From positions 868,001 through 932,000 of the forward strand of contig CALTBR010000003.1 in NCBI GenBank assembly GCA_943842425.1: a stretch of DNA of 64,000 nt, written 5' to 3'. The translations under genes and the position numbers were made by a program. The stretch comes from UBA974 sp002292405 (GTDB lineage Bacteria; Bacteroidota; Bacteroidia; Flavobacteriales_D; Sanyastnellaceae). The notes under the pieces were generated by a model. It ran no database searches and had not been told where the DNA came from. It worked only from the letters and a program-made list of their open reading frames with translations. The stretch's first letter is position 1, and each line of letters starts with the position of its first letter. Positions 43,820-53,664 of this stretch are shown piece after piece.

Positions 43820-44794
43820 TTAATCAAAAGATTGATGTGCAACTTCCGCATTTTGCAATAATATTTCATACTGCGCAGGAGTTAGATCATTAAAATAATA
43901 GTGCGCAGGATTCACCTTTTTCCCGTCCTTACTCACTTCATAATGTAAATGAGGCGCAACTGAAGTTCCCGTATTCCCCACAAGTCCTATCGTCTCACCT
44001 CTTATCACCTTTTGTCCTTTTACCACTAAGGTCTTACTCATATGCGCATAAAGTGTTTCGTATCCAAAACCATGTTGTATCACAATATGTCTGCCATAGC
44101 CTGTGTAAGACCTGCGTACTTTGACAACAACACCATCTCCGGTTGCAAATATTTCTGTGCCTGTTGGTGCAGAAAAATCCATGCCATAGTGAAATTTCAT
44201 CACCTTATATATTGGATGAAACCTATTACCCCATCCACTAGCAACCCTTTTTAAGTCATAATTCCTTACCGGCTGAATTGCAGGAATTGAATTTAATCTC
44301 TCCTCATGAGTGTTTGCTAATTCAATGACTTCATCAAAGGAACGACTTTGAGCAACCAAACGTCTTTGTACCTCAGCAACTCTAACTGTTAGATCACTGA
44401 TATCATCTGTATGATCATATCCTCTTAAGGCTCTATTTCGATCTGCACCACCGATACCTGGATTTCTTCTGTACTCAGGATATGGGTCCGTCCCAAAAAT
44501 GGTACGATAAATCGCATCATCTCTCACTTCTATATTATCTAATACGCTCACCATTTCGTCTATATCATTTTCCAACCTAGAAATTTGGCTTTCTAAAAAA
44601 GCAATCTCCCGTGATTGAACTCTGTCTTTCGGTGAGTCAAAAGCGAAGTCAAACAGTAAAATAGAGCTCGTTCCGACTAGAACTATCCAACCAATGTTCC
44701 GTAAAGACCACCATACATAATCCTTAACAGAATACGAAATCACTTCTATTTGAAGGGTTTCCGGGTTAAATTTCGATTTTTTGAATCGGCTCAT
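43820..44794 (-). CDS. M23-family metallopeptidase (LytM-like)
   Basis: A roughly 324-residue membrane-anchored peptidoglycan hydrolase. A single N-terminal helix (IGWIVLVGTSSILLFDFAF) is followed by a coiled coil (about 65-185) and the LytM/M23 domain with zinc ligands in HPIYKVMKFHYGMDFSAPTG (first His/Asp), and HMSKT and HLHYEV (second His pair). Likely an elongation- or division-related endopeptidase or EnvC-like activator; since all ligands are present it is probably active. An ATG at 44803 adds three residues. Divergent from alaS. Confidence 0.92.
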   Translation of the reverse strand: MSRFKKSKFNPETLQIEVISYSVKDYVWWSLRNIGWIVLVGTSSILLFDFAFDSPKDRVQSREIAFLESQISRLENDIDEMVSVLDNIEVRDDAIYRTIFGTDPYPEYRRNPGIGGADRNRALRGYDHTDDISDLTVRVAEVQRRLVAQSRSFDEVIELANTHEERLNSIPAIQPVRNYDLKRVASGWGNRFHPIYKVMKFHYGMDFSAPTGTEIFATGDGVVVKVRRSYTGYGRHIVIQHGFGYETLYAHMSKTLVVKGQKVIRGETIGLVGNTGTSVAPHLHYEVSKDGKKVNPAHYYFNDLTPAQYEILLQNAEVAHQSFD

Positions 44795-44861
44795 TAAATA
44801 CAAATTTCGTACATTTTTGACAGATGAGTATTCCTTAAATTCACAAAATCAAATAAGACAC

Positions 44862-47477
44862 ATGGAATCTCGCCAAATACGCAAAATATTTTTAGACTTT
44901 TTCGCTGAAAAAAACCACGAAATTGTCCCCTCATCTCCCATGGTTCTTAAGGATGACCCAACGCTTATGTTTACGAATGCAGGAATGAATCCATTCAAAG
45001 ATTTATTTCTTGGGAATAGTCCCATAGTACACAAACGAGTGGCAGACACACAAAAGTGTCTCAGGGTTAGTGGGAAGCATAACGATTTAGAAGAGGTAGG
45101 TGTTGATACCTACCATCACACTATGTTTGAGATGCTTGGAAACTGGTCTTTCGGAGACTATTTCAAAGAAGATTCCATTTCATGGGCTTGGGAATTACTA
45201 ACTGAAAAGTATAACTTAAATAAAAACGACCTATATGTCACCGTTTTTGAAGGCGATAAAACTGATGGGCTCGAAGTTGACTCCGAAGCTTTTAACCTTT
45301 GGAAAAACCATATAGATGAAGATAGAATTATACTCGCTTCTAAAAAAGATAATTTCTGGGAAATGGGGGAAGTCGGACCTTGTGGCCCCTGCTCAGAAAT
45401 ACATATCGACCTTAGGTCAGAAGAGGAGAAAATAAAAGTTCCTGGAGCAGAACTAGTAAATCGAGATCACCCACAATTAGTTGAGATTTGGAATCTTGTG
45501 TTTATGGAGTACAACCGATTGGCAAATGGATCATTAACCCCTTTACCTGATAAACATGTCGATACAGGCATGGGATTTGAAAGATTAGCTATGGCTATTC
45601 AAGGGAAAAAGAGCAATTACGATACAGATATATTTAGCCCTTTATTAGATAAATTATCACTTCTGAGTGGTAAGAAATATACTGCAGGTGACGACCTCGA
45701 GTCGATCGCTTTTAGAGTCATTTCTGACCATGTAAGAGCCGTCTCATTTAGCATTTGCGATGGCCAACTACCCTCAAATACTGGTGCTGGATATGTGATT
45801 CGTAGAATTCTACGAAGAGCTATTAGATATGGGTATTCCTTCCTTGGATTTGACAAACCTTTTATTTTCGAACTTGTTCCAGATTTAATCCAATCACTTG
45901 GGGAAGCTTTCCCAGAGCTTGAACAACAAAAAGGATTAATCATTCAAGTAATCAAACAAGAAGAAGAAAGTTTTCTGAAAACTCTTGACAATGGAATTGA
46001 ACTTTTACAAGTACAACTAAAGAGCATGTCTAAAGGTGATACTTTATCCGGAAAGACTGTATTTGAACTTTATGACACATTTGGATTCCCATTTGATTTA
46101 ACTTCTCTCATGGCTTCTGAAAGTGGAATGCTCGTTGACGAAGCTGGTTTTAAATCAGAGCTAAATGATCAAAAAATAAGATCAAGAAAAGATGGGAAAG
46201 TTTCAACTAAAGATTGGATTGAAGTCAACAAGTCCACGTCAAATACAGAATTTATTGGCTACGACCATACTTCTTGTGATTGTAAAATTTTGAGATACAG
46301 AGAAGTAGAATCAAAAAATAAAATATATTTCCAGGTAGTACTAGACAGAACCCCTTTCTACCCTGAAGGGGGTGGTCAAGTAGGAGATTCGGGGGTTTTA
46401 ATTTCTAAAACTGATAAAATCAAAGTAATAGATACCAAGAAAGAAAATCAACTTATTATTCACACTTTAACAGAGCTTCCAAAAGATCCATCAACACCTT
46501 TTTTAGCAAAAGTAAATTCTGATTTGCAACTTTCCTCAGCTCGTAACCACTCTGTTACTCACCTTCTCCACGAAGCCCTTAGAGATATCTTAGGAAAGCA
46601 TGTAGAACAAAAAGGGTCACTTGTTAGGCCAGAGAATTTACGGTTTGACTTCTCTCATTTTGAGAAAATAAATCCTGAAATATTACAATCTATTGAAGAT
46701 AGAGTAAATTCAAAAATCATCAAAAACCTAAATCTTGACGAAAAGCGAGATCTACCTATCGCAGAAGCTAAATCAGAAGGAGCATTGATGCTTTTCGGGG
46801 AAAAATATGCTGATAAAGTTAGAATGATAGGTTTTGGAACTTCAAAAGAACTTTGTGGAGGAATACATGTTCCAGCCACTGGATCTATAGGTTCCTTTAG
46901 AATAACAACAGAAACATCCGTTGCTTCTGGTATTAGAAGAATAGAAGCTATTACGGGAGATGCTGCTCTGAAGGCATCAATTGCAGATAGAGAGGCTTTG
47001 CTTCAAATTCGGGACAGCTTTAAAGGAGCTAAAGATCTTCCTAAATCTGTAAATGATCTTTTGGTTGAAGTAACTAACATGACTAAGGAACTTGACCAGC
47101 TAATGCGTAAGGAAGCAGCCAATATTAAAGCAGAATTAGCTAAACAAATAGTGCTTAAAGATGGTGTGAACTTTATTGCTTGTGAATTGGATCTTGCTTC
47201 TAAATCAATCAAAGACCTTGCCTTCCAAATGAAAAGTGAAAACTCTCCATTTTTAGGTGTTTTTGCTTCTAAAAAAGATGGCAAAGTTGGGATCTCAGTT
47301 GCAGTAAGTGATGATGTGATTGTGGATCGAGGTCTTAAAGCAAATAACGTAATAAGAGACTTAGCAAAGTTTATAAGAGGTGGTGGTGGTGGACAACCTG
47401 AGTTCGCTTCTGCTGGAGGATCTTACCCTGAAGGCATAAAAAAAGCCCTCAGTTTTGCTGAAGGCTTACTTGAATAA
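44862..47477 (+). CDS. alaS: alanyl-tRNA synthetase
   Basis: An 871-residue class II synthetase with the full domain set: catalytic core from MESRQIRKIFLDFF, anticodon-independent recognition domain, editing domain with zinc motifs (NHSVTHLLHEAL and ELCGGIHVPATG), and the C-Ala domain with GGGGGQPEFASAGG. The ATG at 44862 matches the family start; an in-frame ATG at 44781 would overlap the divergent M23 gene and add 27 unrelated residues. Confidence 0.98.
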   Translation: MESRQIRKIFLDFFAEKNHEIVPSSPMVLKDDPTLMFTNAGMNPFKDLFLGNSPIVHKRVADTQKCLRVSGKHNDLEEVGVDTYHHTMFEMLGNWSFGDYFKEDSISWAWELLTEKYNLNKNDLYVTVFEGDKTDGLEVDSEAFNLWKNHIDEDRIILASKKDNFWEMGEVGPCGPCSEIHIDLRSEEEKIKVPGAELVNRDHPQLVEIWNLVFMEYNRLANGSLTPLPDKHVDTGMGFERLAMAIQGKKSNYDTDIFSPLLDKLSLLSGKKYTAGDDLESIAFRVISDHVRAVSFSICDGQLPSNTGAGYVIRRILRRAIRYGYSFLGFDKPFIFELVPDLIQSLGEAFPELEQQKGLIIQVIKQEEESFLKTLDNGIELLQVQLKSMSKGDTLSGKTVFELYDTFGFPFDLTSLMASESGMLVDEAGFKSELNDQKIRSRKDGKVSTKDWIEVNKSTSNTEFIGYDHTSCDCKILRYREVESKNKIYFQVVLDRTPFYPEGGGQVGDSGVLISKTDKIKVIDTKKENQLIIHTLTELPKDPSTPFLAKVNSDLQLSSARNHSVTHLLHEALRDILGKHVEQKGSLVRPENLRFDFSHFEKINPEILQSIEDRVNSKIIKNLNLDEKRDLPIAEAKSEGALMLFGEKYADKVRMIGFGTSKELCGGIHVPATGSIGSFRITTETSVASGIRRIEAITGDAALKASIADREALLQIRDSFKGAKDLPKSVNDLLVEVTNMTKELDQLMRKEAANIKAELAKQIVLKDGVNFIACELDLASKSIKDLAFQMKSENSPFLGVFASKKDGKVGISVAVSDDVIVDRGLKANNVIRDLAKFIRGGGGGQPEFASAGGSYPEGIKKALSFAEGLLE

Positions 47478-47489
47478 AAGATTCTTACT

Positions 47490-47924
47490 TTAATGAGCAA
47501 TATTTATTCCTCCCGATGAATTTATTTTATTACTTGACTGAACTAAAGTATTTCCATATACCGGTCCTTCATACTCCTCCTCGTAAGAGAGTCCTAGATT
47601 TAATATGTAAAATATATTAAAAATTAACACAAGAATAAAATCAATTGTTTTGTGTTTTCCGAAGCTCTGTGCTACTTCTAAAATAGTTCTTGGAAGAAGA
47701 TAAACTACTGCAGGAGTGAAAAATAAAAATGCGTGCCAAGTCGGGCGGCCGATTAATTTCATTGCAGTCATAATATTATATACTGGAACGAAAACGGCCC
47801 ACCAAGGAAGGCCTGCTTTCATAAAAAGCTTTGCATTTCCAACAATAGCAATTAATCCAATAAACAATGATGCGAGTTGAGCGCCCCCGCTAATTTCAAA
47901 TCCAAGTAACGTGAAGGTTTCCAT
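47490..47924 (-). CDS. small membrane protein, DUF5684-like
   Basis: A 144-residue protein with four hydrophobic segments. The text KAGLPWWAVFVPVYNIM, KLIGRPTWHAF and VAQSFGKHKTIDFIL resembles the DUF5684-type membrane region also found before the catalytic domain of some Bacteroidota signal peptidases I. No peptidase residues are present. Function unknown. Convergent with alaS, 12 bp apart without a terminator. Confidence 0.75.
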   Translation of the reverse strand: METFTLLGFEISGGAQLASLFIGLIAIVGNAKLFMKAGLPWWAVFVPVYNIMTAMKLIGRPTWHAFLFFTPAVVYLLPRTILEVAQSFGKHKTIDFILVLIFNIFYILNLGLSYEEEYEGPVYGNTLVQSSNKINSSGGINIAH

Positions 47925-48012
47925 GAAGGAGTAGTTTTTGTGGTGTCTTTAGCTAAGACGTATAAAAACTTGCCGGGTTGCCTCTTACGAGTTAGATTCT
48001 AATACCTTATAG

Positions 48013-49191
48013 TTATATTTTTGTGAAATGAGAGTATTTACTGACAATTTTAGAAGAAATATTTTCTCCTGATGGAGTTAGAATCAACAATCGTTCGATC
48101 ACATTTCTCAATTCACGAACATTTCCTGTCCAGTTAGCTTCACAAATCATTTTCAAAGCTGTCTTCTCGATAATAGGCACATCAATCCTATGATCTTCAG
48201 CTAAGATTTCGATAAAATGATTAACTAAAACAGGAATATCATCTCTACGATTATTCAATGAAGGAACGTGAATTGGTATCACCGCGAGCCTGTGGAATAA
48301 GTCTTCCCTGAAATTACCTTCTACAATCTCATCCCTTAAGTTCTTATTCGTAGCAGCAATAATTCGGACATCAACTTTAATTTCCTTATCCCCCCCCACT
48401 CTAGTTATTTTATTTTCTTGAAGAGCCCTCAGAACTTTAGCCTGAGCATCTGCTCCCATATCGCCTACTTCATCTAAAAAAAGTGTCCCACCATTTGCTT
48501 GTTCAAATTTCCCTTTCCTCTGTTTAACTGCACTTGTAAAAGCACCTTTTTCATGACCAAACAGTTCGCTTTCTATCAATTCAGAAGGTATGGCAGCGCA
48601 GTTAACCTCAATAAAGGGCTTTGACTTACGATGGCTGAAATCATGCAACTGCCGAGCTACCAACTCCTTCCCAGTTCCGTTTCCTCCACTGATTAAAACC
48701 CTAGCATCTGTTGCTGAAACAGTATGAATCATTTGAATAATTTCCTTTATTGCTTTTGACTCCCCTATTATTGTGTGTGATTTAGAATTGTGAACCTTTC
48801 TATGAAGTCGCTTTGTTTCTTGAATAAGCTCTTCTTTCTCGGTAGCGTGTTTTAAAGTTATTAATATCCTGTTCAGGTCTAACGGTTTTTGAATAAAGTC
48901 AAAAGCTCCTTTTTTTAGAGCTTGAACCGCAGTCTCAACCGTTCCATGACCAGATATCATTATAACTGGAGTATCTACCTCCTTTGATTTTAACATATCT
49001 AAAACATCAAGACCATCCATTTTCGGCATTTTAATATCGCAAAAAATAACGCTGTATTGTTTTTTTCTTGCAGCTATTACACCATTTACACCATCCTGTG
49101 CCTCATCAACTGAATGACCCTCGTATTCTAAGATCTCGCGAAGACTTGTACGGATTGGCTGTTCATCATCAATAATTAAAATATTAGCCAT
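48013..49191 (-). CDS. sigma-54-interaction response regulator lacking a DNA-binding domain
   Basis: A 392-residue NtrC-like protein. Receiver domain 1-118 with the phospho-acceptor Asp52 (FCDIKMPKMDG) and K102; AAA+ domain about 140-375 with Walker A GGNGTGKE (169-176), the sigma-54 contact loop GAFTSA (216-221; GAFTGA in most) and Walker B FLDE (238-241). It stops about 20 residues after the AAA+ module, with no Fis-type helix-turn-helix. The same architecture is known from other Bacteroidota, so it is probably not a truncation here. It would activate sigma-54 promoters from solution or via a partner. No cognate kinase lies nearby. Last gene of the grpE operon, 9 bp after ppx. Confidence 0.92.
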   Translation of the reverse strand: MANILIIDDEQPIRTSLREILEYEGHSVDEAQDGVNGVIAARKKQYSVIFCDIKMPKMDGLDVLDMLKSKEVDTPVIMISGHGTVETAVQALKKGAFDFIQKPLDLNRILITLKHATEKEELIQETKRLHRKVHNSKSHTIIGESKAIKEIIQMIHTVSATDARVLISGGNGTGKELVARQLHDFSHRKSKPFIEVNCAAIPSELIESELFGHEKGAFTSAVKQRKGKFEQANGGTLFLDEVGDMGADAQAKVLRALQENKITRVGGDKEIKVDVRIIAATNKNLRDEIVEGNFREDLFHRLAVIPIHVPSLNNRRDDIPVLVNHFIEILAEDHRIDVPIIEKTALKMICEANWTGNVRELRNVIERLLILTPSGENISSKIVSKYSHFTKI

Positions 49192-49200
49192 TACTCAAAG

Positions 49201-50223
49201 TTACATATAACTTGGCACAGCTGGGGTACCTTTAAAAATTCGATATAAAACCCCTTCTCTAATTGCATATTTAGATCTATAAAAATATTTTAATTCAGTA
49301 TTTCGATCTACCCACAAAACAATAGCTGCTGCATATGGTATTAAATCCGCTCTGTCAGGAGGCATACCTACCATGTTTAATCTATCGCTAAGAGAATTAT
49401 TAACGATCAGTTTAGATACGTCATGAAATCTATCAATATCAATTGCATCAGCTTTATCAAAACTTCTTTTTTTAGATTTTATCTTTTTTGTGGGAGTGTT
49501 ACTCTCCGCTTTCGTTAAATAATAAAAAGTATCAAACGAACCACTAGATCCCAGAAGTACAGATGGTTTCACATTCTTTAAAACCGTTAATAAAGGATCG
49601 AACATGTCATCTAAATATGGAGCCATCTTCTCATAGGCGTCTTCTCCAAAATGACCTGACATTTTAAAAAGCTCTTTCAACCTAGCTACTCCAATATCAA
49701 AACTCCTCGTCCAAATAATATCTTTGTTATTCCATAAAACACACTCCGTGCTTCCACCACCTATATCCAAGGTCAATACATTTGTACCATCGTCAGGCGT
49801 ATATGTTAGCGCTGAGCCTTCGTGAATCAACTCCGCCTCAGTTGATCCAGATATGATCATCACTTTATATCCATATCGATTGAATACCTCATTGGTAAAG
49901 TCAGAACTGTTAGAAGCATCTCTAAGTGCACTGGTCGCAATTACATAAACTTCTTCTGTTACATAATTGTGAATCGCCTCTTTCATAATCCCAATAGCAT
50001 CAAGACCTTTTGCTATTCTATCAGGTCTAATAATACCTTTACCTATTCCACCTTTCCCAATCCTAACTGGCAATCGAAGGCTAAACAACTTTTTCCAAGG
50101 ACGGAATCCAGGGTCTACATCCCTTAAAAACTCAACTATTCGTAGATTAAATGTGTTTGTACCACAATCTATGACTGCTACTCTTCTTAAAGTTCCATCA
50201 AAGATGTGACTCTCCACTTTCAT
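49201..50223 (-). CDS. Ppx/GppA-family phosphatase
   Basis: A 340-residue ASKHA-fold exopolyphosphatase/guanosine pentaphosphatase. Phosphate loops are visible: AVIDCGTNTFNLRIVE at the N terminus and TLDIGGGSTECVLW in the middle; ATSALRDASN and SGSTEAELI are also typical. It hydrolyses polyphosphate or pppGpp; the C-terminal HD-like domain of full-length GppA is absent, as in many short Ppx proteins. Its start shares one base with the stop of the ABC permease gene. Confidence 0.92.
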   Translation of the reverse strand: MKVESHIFDGTLRRVAVIDCGTNTFNLRIVEFLRDVDPGFRPWKKLFSLRLPVRIGKGGIGKGIIRPDRIAKGLDAIGIMKEAIHNYVTEEVYVIATSALRDASNSSDFTNEVFNRYGYKVMIISGSTEAELIHEGSALTYTPDDGTNVLTLDIGGGSTECVLWNNKDIIWTRSFDIGVARLKELFKMSGHFGEDAYEKMAPYLDDMFDPLLTVLKNVKPSVLLGSSGSFDTFYYLTKAESNTPTKKIKSKKRSFDKADAIDIDRFHDVSKLIVNNSLSDRLNMVGMPPDRADLIPYAAAIVLWVDRNTELKYFYRSKYAIREGVLYRIFKGTPAVPSYM

Positions 50224-51560
50224 TAATTCTTATACATCAACCATCGAAACATCTCTCTTAATGTTGGCTTCTTTCCATACATTAATATACCTGTTCTGTA
50301 TACCTTTCCAGCCATTTTAACCATAAAATAAACAGTCACAATTAGTATCAATGCACTAATTAGTACATGCCACCAAGGAACTCCTACGCTTAACCTTATC
50401 ATCATAGTAATTGGAGATGTAAAGGGAATGAAAGAACAAACAATAGCTAGCATGCTTTCTGGTGATTCTAAAATCATCAAGTTCACCATGTAACTAAACA
50501 TTAATGGTAGCATTGCAGGTAAGAGAAGATATTGTGCATCAGCCTCAGACTCTACTGCAGCTCCTATAGCCGCAAACAACGACGAATAAAGAGCAAAACC
50601 AGCTACGTAAAAGAAAGCTCCCCAACCCACCATCATAAACCAATCTATTTGCATCAATACATTTAAATCATCACTCGCTTCCAAGAAAGAATTGAAGTCC
50701 GTGGTGGCGACTTGAGTCCCTTGTTCACTCATTAAATTGACAAGGAGTCCCGATGACTCAGCATAGAATCCGAATGCAAGAAACAATATCCATGATAGCA
50801 AAGACCAAACAAGTATTTGGGTTAATCCCACAAGACCTATGCCTGTAATTTTAGCACTCATCAAATGCTCCGGCTTGATCACACTTATCACTACCTCAAC
50901 TATCCTATTGCTCTTCTCCTCAATAACTCCTCGCATCACATGCATCCCATAAATCATAATAAACATGAACATAAACATTGCAAATGCAAATCCAACACCT
51001 GTCTTGTGTTGTACGTTTTTATCTTGAGTTACAATGTCTTGGGTTACTAAACCTATCCTAACCTTAAGTCGTTTATAGGTTTCGTAGTCTAAAGAGGATT
51101 CATTTTTGACCCTCAACCGCTCAACCGCTTCCCCTAAATCTCGCTTAATTGCAGATGTTATCCTAATTGATGGAGCCACTTCATATTGAAGTACTGCTTT
51201 AGCACTTTGCATAATCCCATCATCTAATTCCAGCATTGCTGTAAAGTCACTATCGATAAACTCTTCAGTAGTCAGCGCTTGGTTTGTGAATCTATACTCT
51301 AAAAATGACCGTTCAGCAAAGCATTCTGTACAGCTAGGTATCCTCACACCTTCACTGCCGGAAAGAGAATATGTAATGAGGTTATTGTGATCTACAAATA
51401 GCACTTTCGCGTCAGAATGAATCGCCTTTTCAGCGAGAAACGCAATAACAACAATCGCTCCTACCATTAAAATAGGGCCAAGCAAAGTCGCTATAATAAA
51501 AGCTCGCTTTCTTACACGAGTCTTAAACTCTCTACCAACAACAACTAACCATCGATTCAT
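50223..51560 (-). CDS. ABC transporter permease (NatB/ABC-2 type)
   Basis: A 445-residue membrane protein of the ABC-2 permease class: an N-terminal helix (FIIATLLGPILMVGAIVVI), a large extracytoplasmic domain (about 45-180), and five or six further helices. The central text KSNRIVEVVISVIKPEHLMSAKI, cited in part as NRIVEVVISVIKPEHLM, is typical of NatB-like permeases. Substrate unknown; relatives export sodium or drugs. The start overlaps the stop of the ATPase gene by ATGA. Confidence 0.9.
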   Translation of the reverse strand: MNRWLVVVGREFKTRVRKRAFIIATLLGPILMVGAIVVIAFLAEKAIHSDAKVLFVDHNNLITYSLSGSEGVRIPSCTECFAERSFLEYRFTNQALTTEEFIDSDFTAMLELDDGIMQSAKAVLQYEVAPSIRITSAIKRDLGEAVERLRVKNESSLDYETYKRLKVRIGLVTQDIVTQDKNVQHKTGVGFAFAMFMFMFIMIYGMHVMRGVIEEKSNRIVEVVISVIKPEHLMSAKITGIGLVGLTQILVWSLLSWILFLAFGFYAESSGLLVNLMSEQGTQVATTDFNSFLEASDDLNVLMQIDWFMMVGWGAFFYVAGFALYSSLFAAIGAAVESEADAQYLLLPAMLPLMFSYMVNLMILESPESMLAIVCSFIPFTSPITMMIRLSVGVPWWHVLISALILIVTVYFMVKMAGKVYRTGILMYGKKPTLREMFRWLMYKN

Positions 51561-52525
51561 GACTGTTCAATCTTATTTGCTGCGGAGTTTTTCACAGCTC
51601 TTAAAAATACATCATCCATACTCACGCTTTGAGGACTGCAAGAGAGAACATCAACTTCCGTTGTTACCCACTTTAAGAACTTCTCAATAGGGATAGTAGC
51701 AGGAAGACCTAATACAACCTCATGAACATTATCATCCTTACTATGCGCACTATGCAAAATCGCACCAGAACCTAGCGCGGCGGTAAAACTTATTAAGTTA
51801 CCTCTAAAAGTTAAATCAATCTTACCTGCTCTTGCTTGTTCACGTAAAAAAATCACAGGACCATCTAATATCTTTCTGCCATGGTTTATTAAAGCAACGT
51901 GATCACAAAGTTCATCAACACTAGACATATCGTGTGTAGATAGTAAAATTGTTGTTCCATGCTCATCCCTTAGCCTTATAATTTCTTTGCGAATACGAGC
52001 TGCATTAATTGGATCAAACCCACTCAGCGGTTCATCTAAAATGAGAAACTTAGGTTTGTGGATTACGGCAACAATAAATTGGATTTTTTGGGCCATACCC
52101 TTGCTTAAATCAGAAACTTCCCTGTTCCACCAACCATCAACTTCTAGCCTTTCAAACCAATCTAAAAGTTCCTTCCTTGCATCCGTTTTACTCATTCCTC
52201 GGAGCCGTGCAAAATACATCGCCTGTTCACCAACCCTCATGTTTTTATACAACCCCCTTTCTTCAGGCAGATACCCAACTTCATTAATATGCTCTGACGT
52301 CAAAGGTTTCCCGAAAAAAGAAATAGAACCACTATCTGGCCCAGTGATACCCGCGACCATTCTTATGAGGGTCGTTTTACCTGCACCGTTAGGTCCTAAT
52401 AAACCGAATATACTAGACTTTGGAACATGAATACTCACACCATCTAAGGCAGTATGATCTCCATACTGTTTCCGAACTTCTACGAGTTCTAGTGCTGAAG
52501 GTGTTGTGTCTTTCACTGTATTCAT
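51557..52525 (-). CDS. ABC transporter ATP-binding protein (NatA type)
   Basis: A 322-residue ATPase: Walker A GLLGPNGAGKTTLIRM, signature DLSKGMAQKIQF, Walker B FLILDEPLSGFDP and the H-loop LLSTHDMSS. The C-terminal about 90 residues are the extension found in NatA-like exporters. Overlaps the permease gene by four bases and the dnaJ stop by four bases, so it is tightly bound into the chaperone operon. Confidence 0.94.
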   Translation of the reverse strand: MNTVKDTTPSALELVEVRKQYGDHTALDGVSIHVPKSSIFGLLGPNGAGKTTLIRMVAGITGPDSGSISFFGKPLTSEHINEVGYLPEERGLYKNMRVGEQAMYFARLRGMSKTDARKELLDWFERLEVDGWWNREVSDLSKGMAQKIQFIVAVIHKPKFLILDEPLSGFDPINAARIRKEIIRLRDEHGTTILLSTHDMSSVDELCDHVALINHGRKILDGPVIFLREQARAGKIDLTFRGNLISFTAALGSGAILHSAHSKDDNVHEVVLGLPATIPIEKFLKWVTTEVDVLSCSPQSVSMDDVFLRAVKNSAANKIEQS

Positions 52526-53643
52526 GAGAATAAATCACGGACTTTTTCGAAGAAACCCCTCTCATTGTGGTCTAATTCTGGTTTAAAGTTCGTTGATTCC
52601 CTCAAATTCTCCAAAGCTTTGTGTTCTTCTTTTGAAAGTGTCTTGGGAGTCCAAACATTTATGTTCACAAGCAAGTCTCCATTTCCATAAGAATCTACCG
52701 AAGGAAGCCCCTTACCTCTGAGTCTAATGAGTTTTCCACTTTGTGTTCCTGGTTCAATCTTTATTTTCGCTTTGCTTGAAAGTAGTGGTATCTCAGCTGA
52801 TGCTCCTAGTGCAGCATCAATAAAACTGATGTACAAATCGTGGTGGAGGTTTTTTCCATTTCTCTGAAACTCGTCGTGGTCTAATTCTTCAACAATAATA
52901 AGTAAATCTCCAGCTACACCATCTATAGGAGCACCGTTTCCTTGGCCTCTCATGACTAACTGAATTCCATCTTCAACGCCTGCAGGGATATCAATCGTTA
53001 CGACTTCATCCTCTCGCTTCATACCATTTGAATCGGTGCCGGTCGGTTTTGAAGTAATCGAATATCCAGTCCCCCCACATGAAGGGCAAGTAGATGCTGT
53101 TTGCATCGCCCCTAAAATTGTATTTGTCACACGAGTAACTTGACCTGTTCCTTGACATTGACCACAATCTGAATGCTCAACACCGCTTGCTTGAATAAGT
53201 TTCGTAACTTTTATCTTCTTCTTAGCTCCTTTAGCTATTTCCTCAAGGGTTAATTTAACCTTAATCCTTAAATCTGAGCCCTTCATTCTTCTTCTGCGGG
53301 ATCCACCACCACCTCCACCACCAAACCCGCCAAATCCTCCTCCGCCACCTCCGAATATATCTCCAAATTGGCTAAATATATCCTCCATATTCATATGGTG
53401 ACCGCCGCCTGCGGCACCTTTCATTCCTGAATGGCCAAACCTATCATACTGCTGCTTCTTCGTTTCGTCACTTAGAACCTCATAAGCTTCAGCCGCTTCT
53501 TTGAATTTATCTTCTGCACTCGCATCATCAGGATTTTTATCTGGATGATATTTAAGAGCAAGTTTCCTGTATGCTTTTTTAACCTCTGAACTTGAAGCTG
53601 ATTTACTCAGGCCTAGAACATCATAGTAATCTCGTTTTGCCAT
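52522..53643 (-). CDS. dnaJ: chaperone DnaJ with a single zinc centre
   Basis: A 373-residue type I-like DnaJ. J domain 1-70 with HPD in KYHPDKNPDD; Gly/Phe region 75-118 (GGGGGFGGFGG); substrate-binding domains to the C terminus. Type I DnaJ has four CxxCxGxG motifs. Only two are present here: CGQCQGTG (160-167) and CPSCGGTG (186-193). The places where motifs I and IV should be read LIQASGVEHS and TSKPTGTDSNG. Motifs I and IV jointly form zinc centre 1, motifs II and III centre 2, so one complete centre has been lost and the other kept. Co-operates with DnaK (not in the window) and GrpE, encoded just upstream. Confidence 0.95.
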   Translation of the reverse strand: MAKRDYYDVLGLSKSASSSEVKKAYRKLALKYHPDKNPDDASAEDKFKEAAEAYEVLSDETKKQQYDRFGHSGMKGAAGGGHHMNMEDIFSQFGDIFGGGGGGFGGFGGGGGGGSRRRRMKGSDLRIKVKLTLEEIAKGAKKKIKVTKLIQASGVEHSDCGQCQGTGQVTRVTNTILGAMQTASTCPSCGGTGYSITSKPTGTDSNGMKREDEVVTIDIPAGVEDGIQLVMRGQGNGAPIDGVAGDLLIIVEELDHDEFQRNGKNLHHDLYISFIDAALGASAEIPLLSSKAKIKIEPGTQSGKLIRLRGKGLPSVDSYGNGDLLVNINVWTPKTLSKEEHKALENLRESTNFKPELDHNERGFFEKVRDLFS

Positions 53644-53664
53644 TATTTCTAAAACTAATTTTAG

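Noticed and set aside
49192..49203. TAACTTTG box 4 bases before the response-regulator ATG as a promoter
   Set aside because: Its TAA is the stop codon of ppx, there is no TTG at a suitable distance, and the gene is tightly packed in an operon; probably coincidence.
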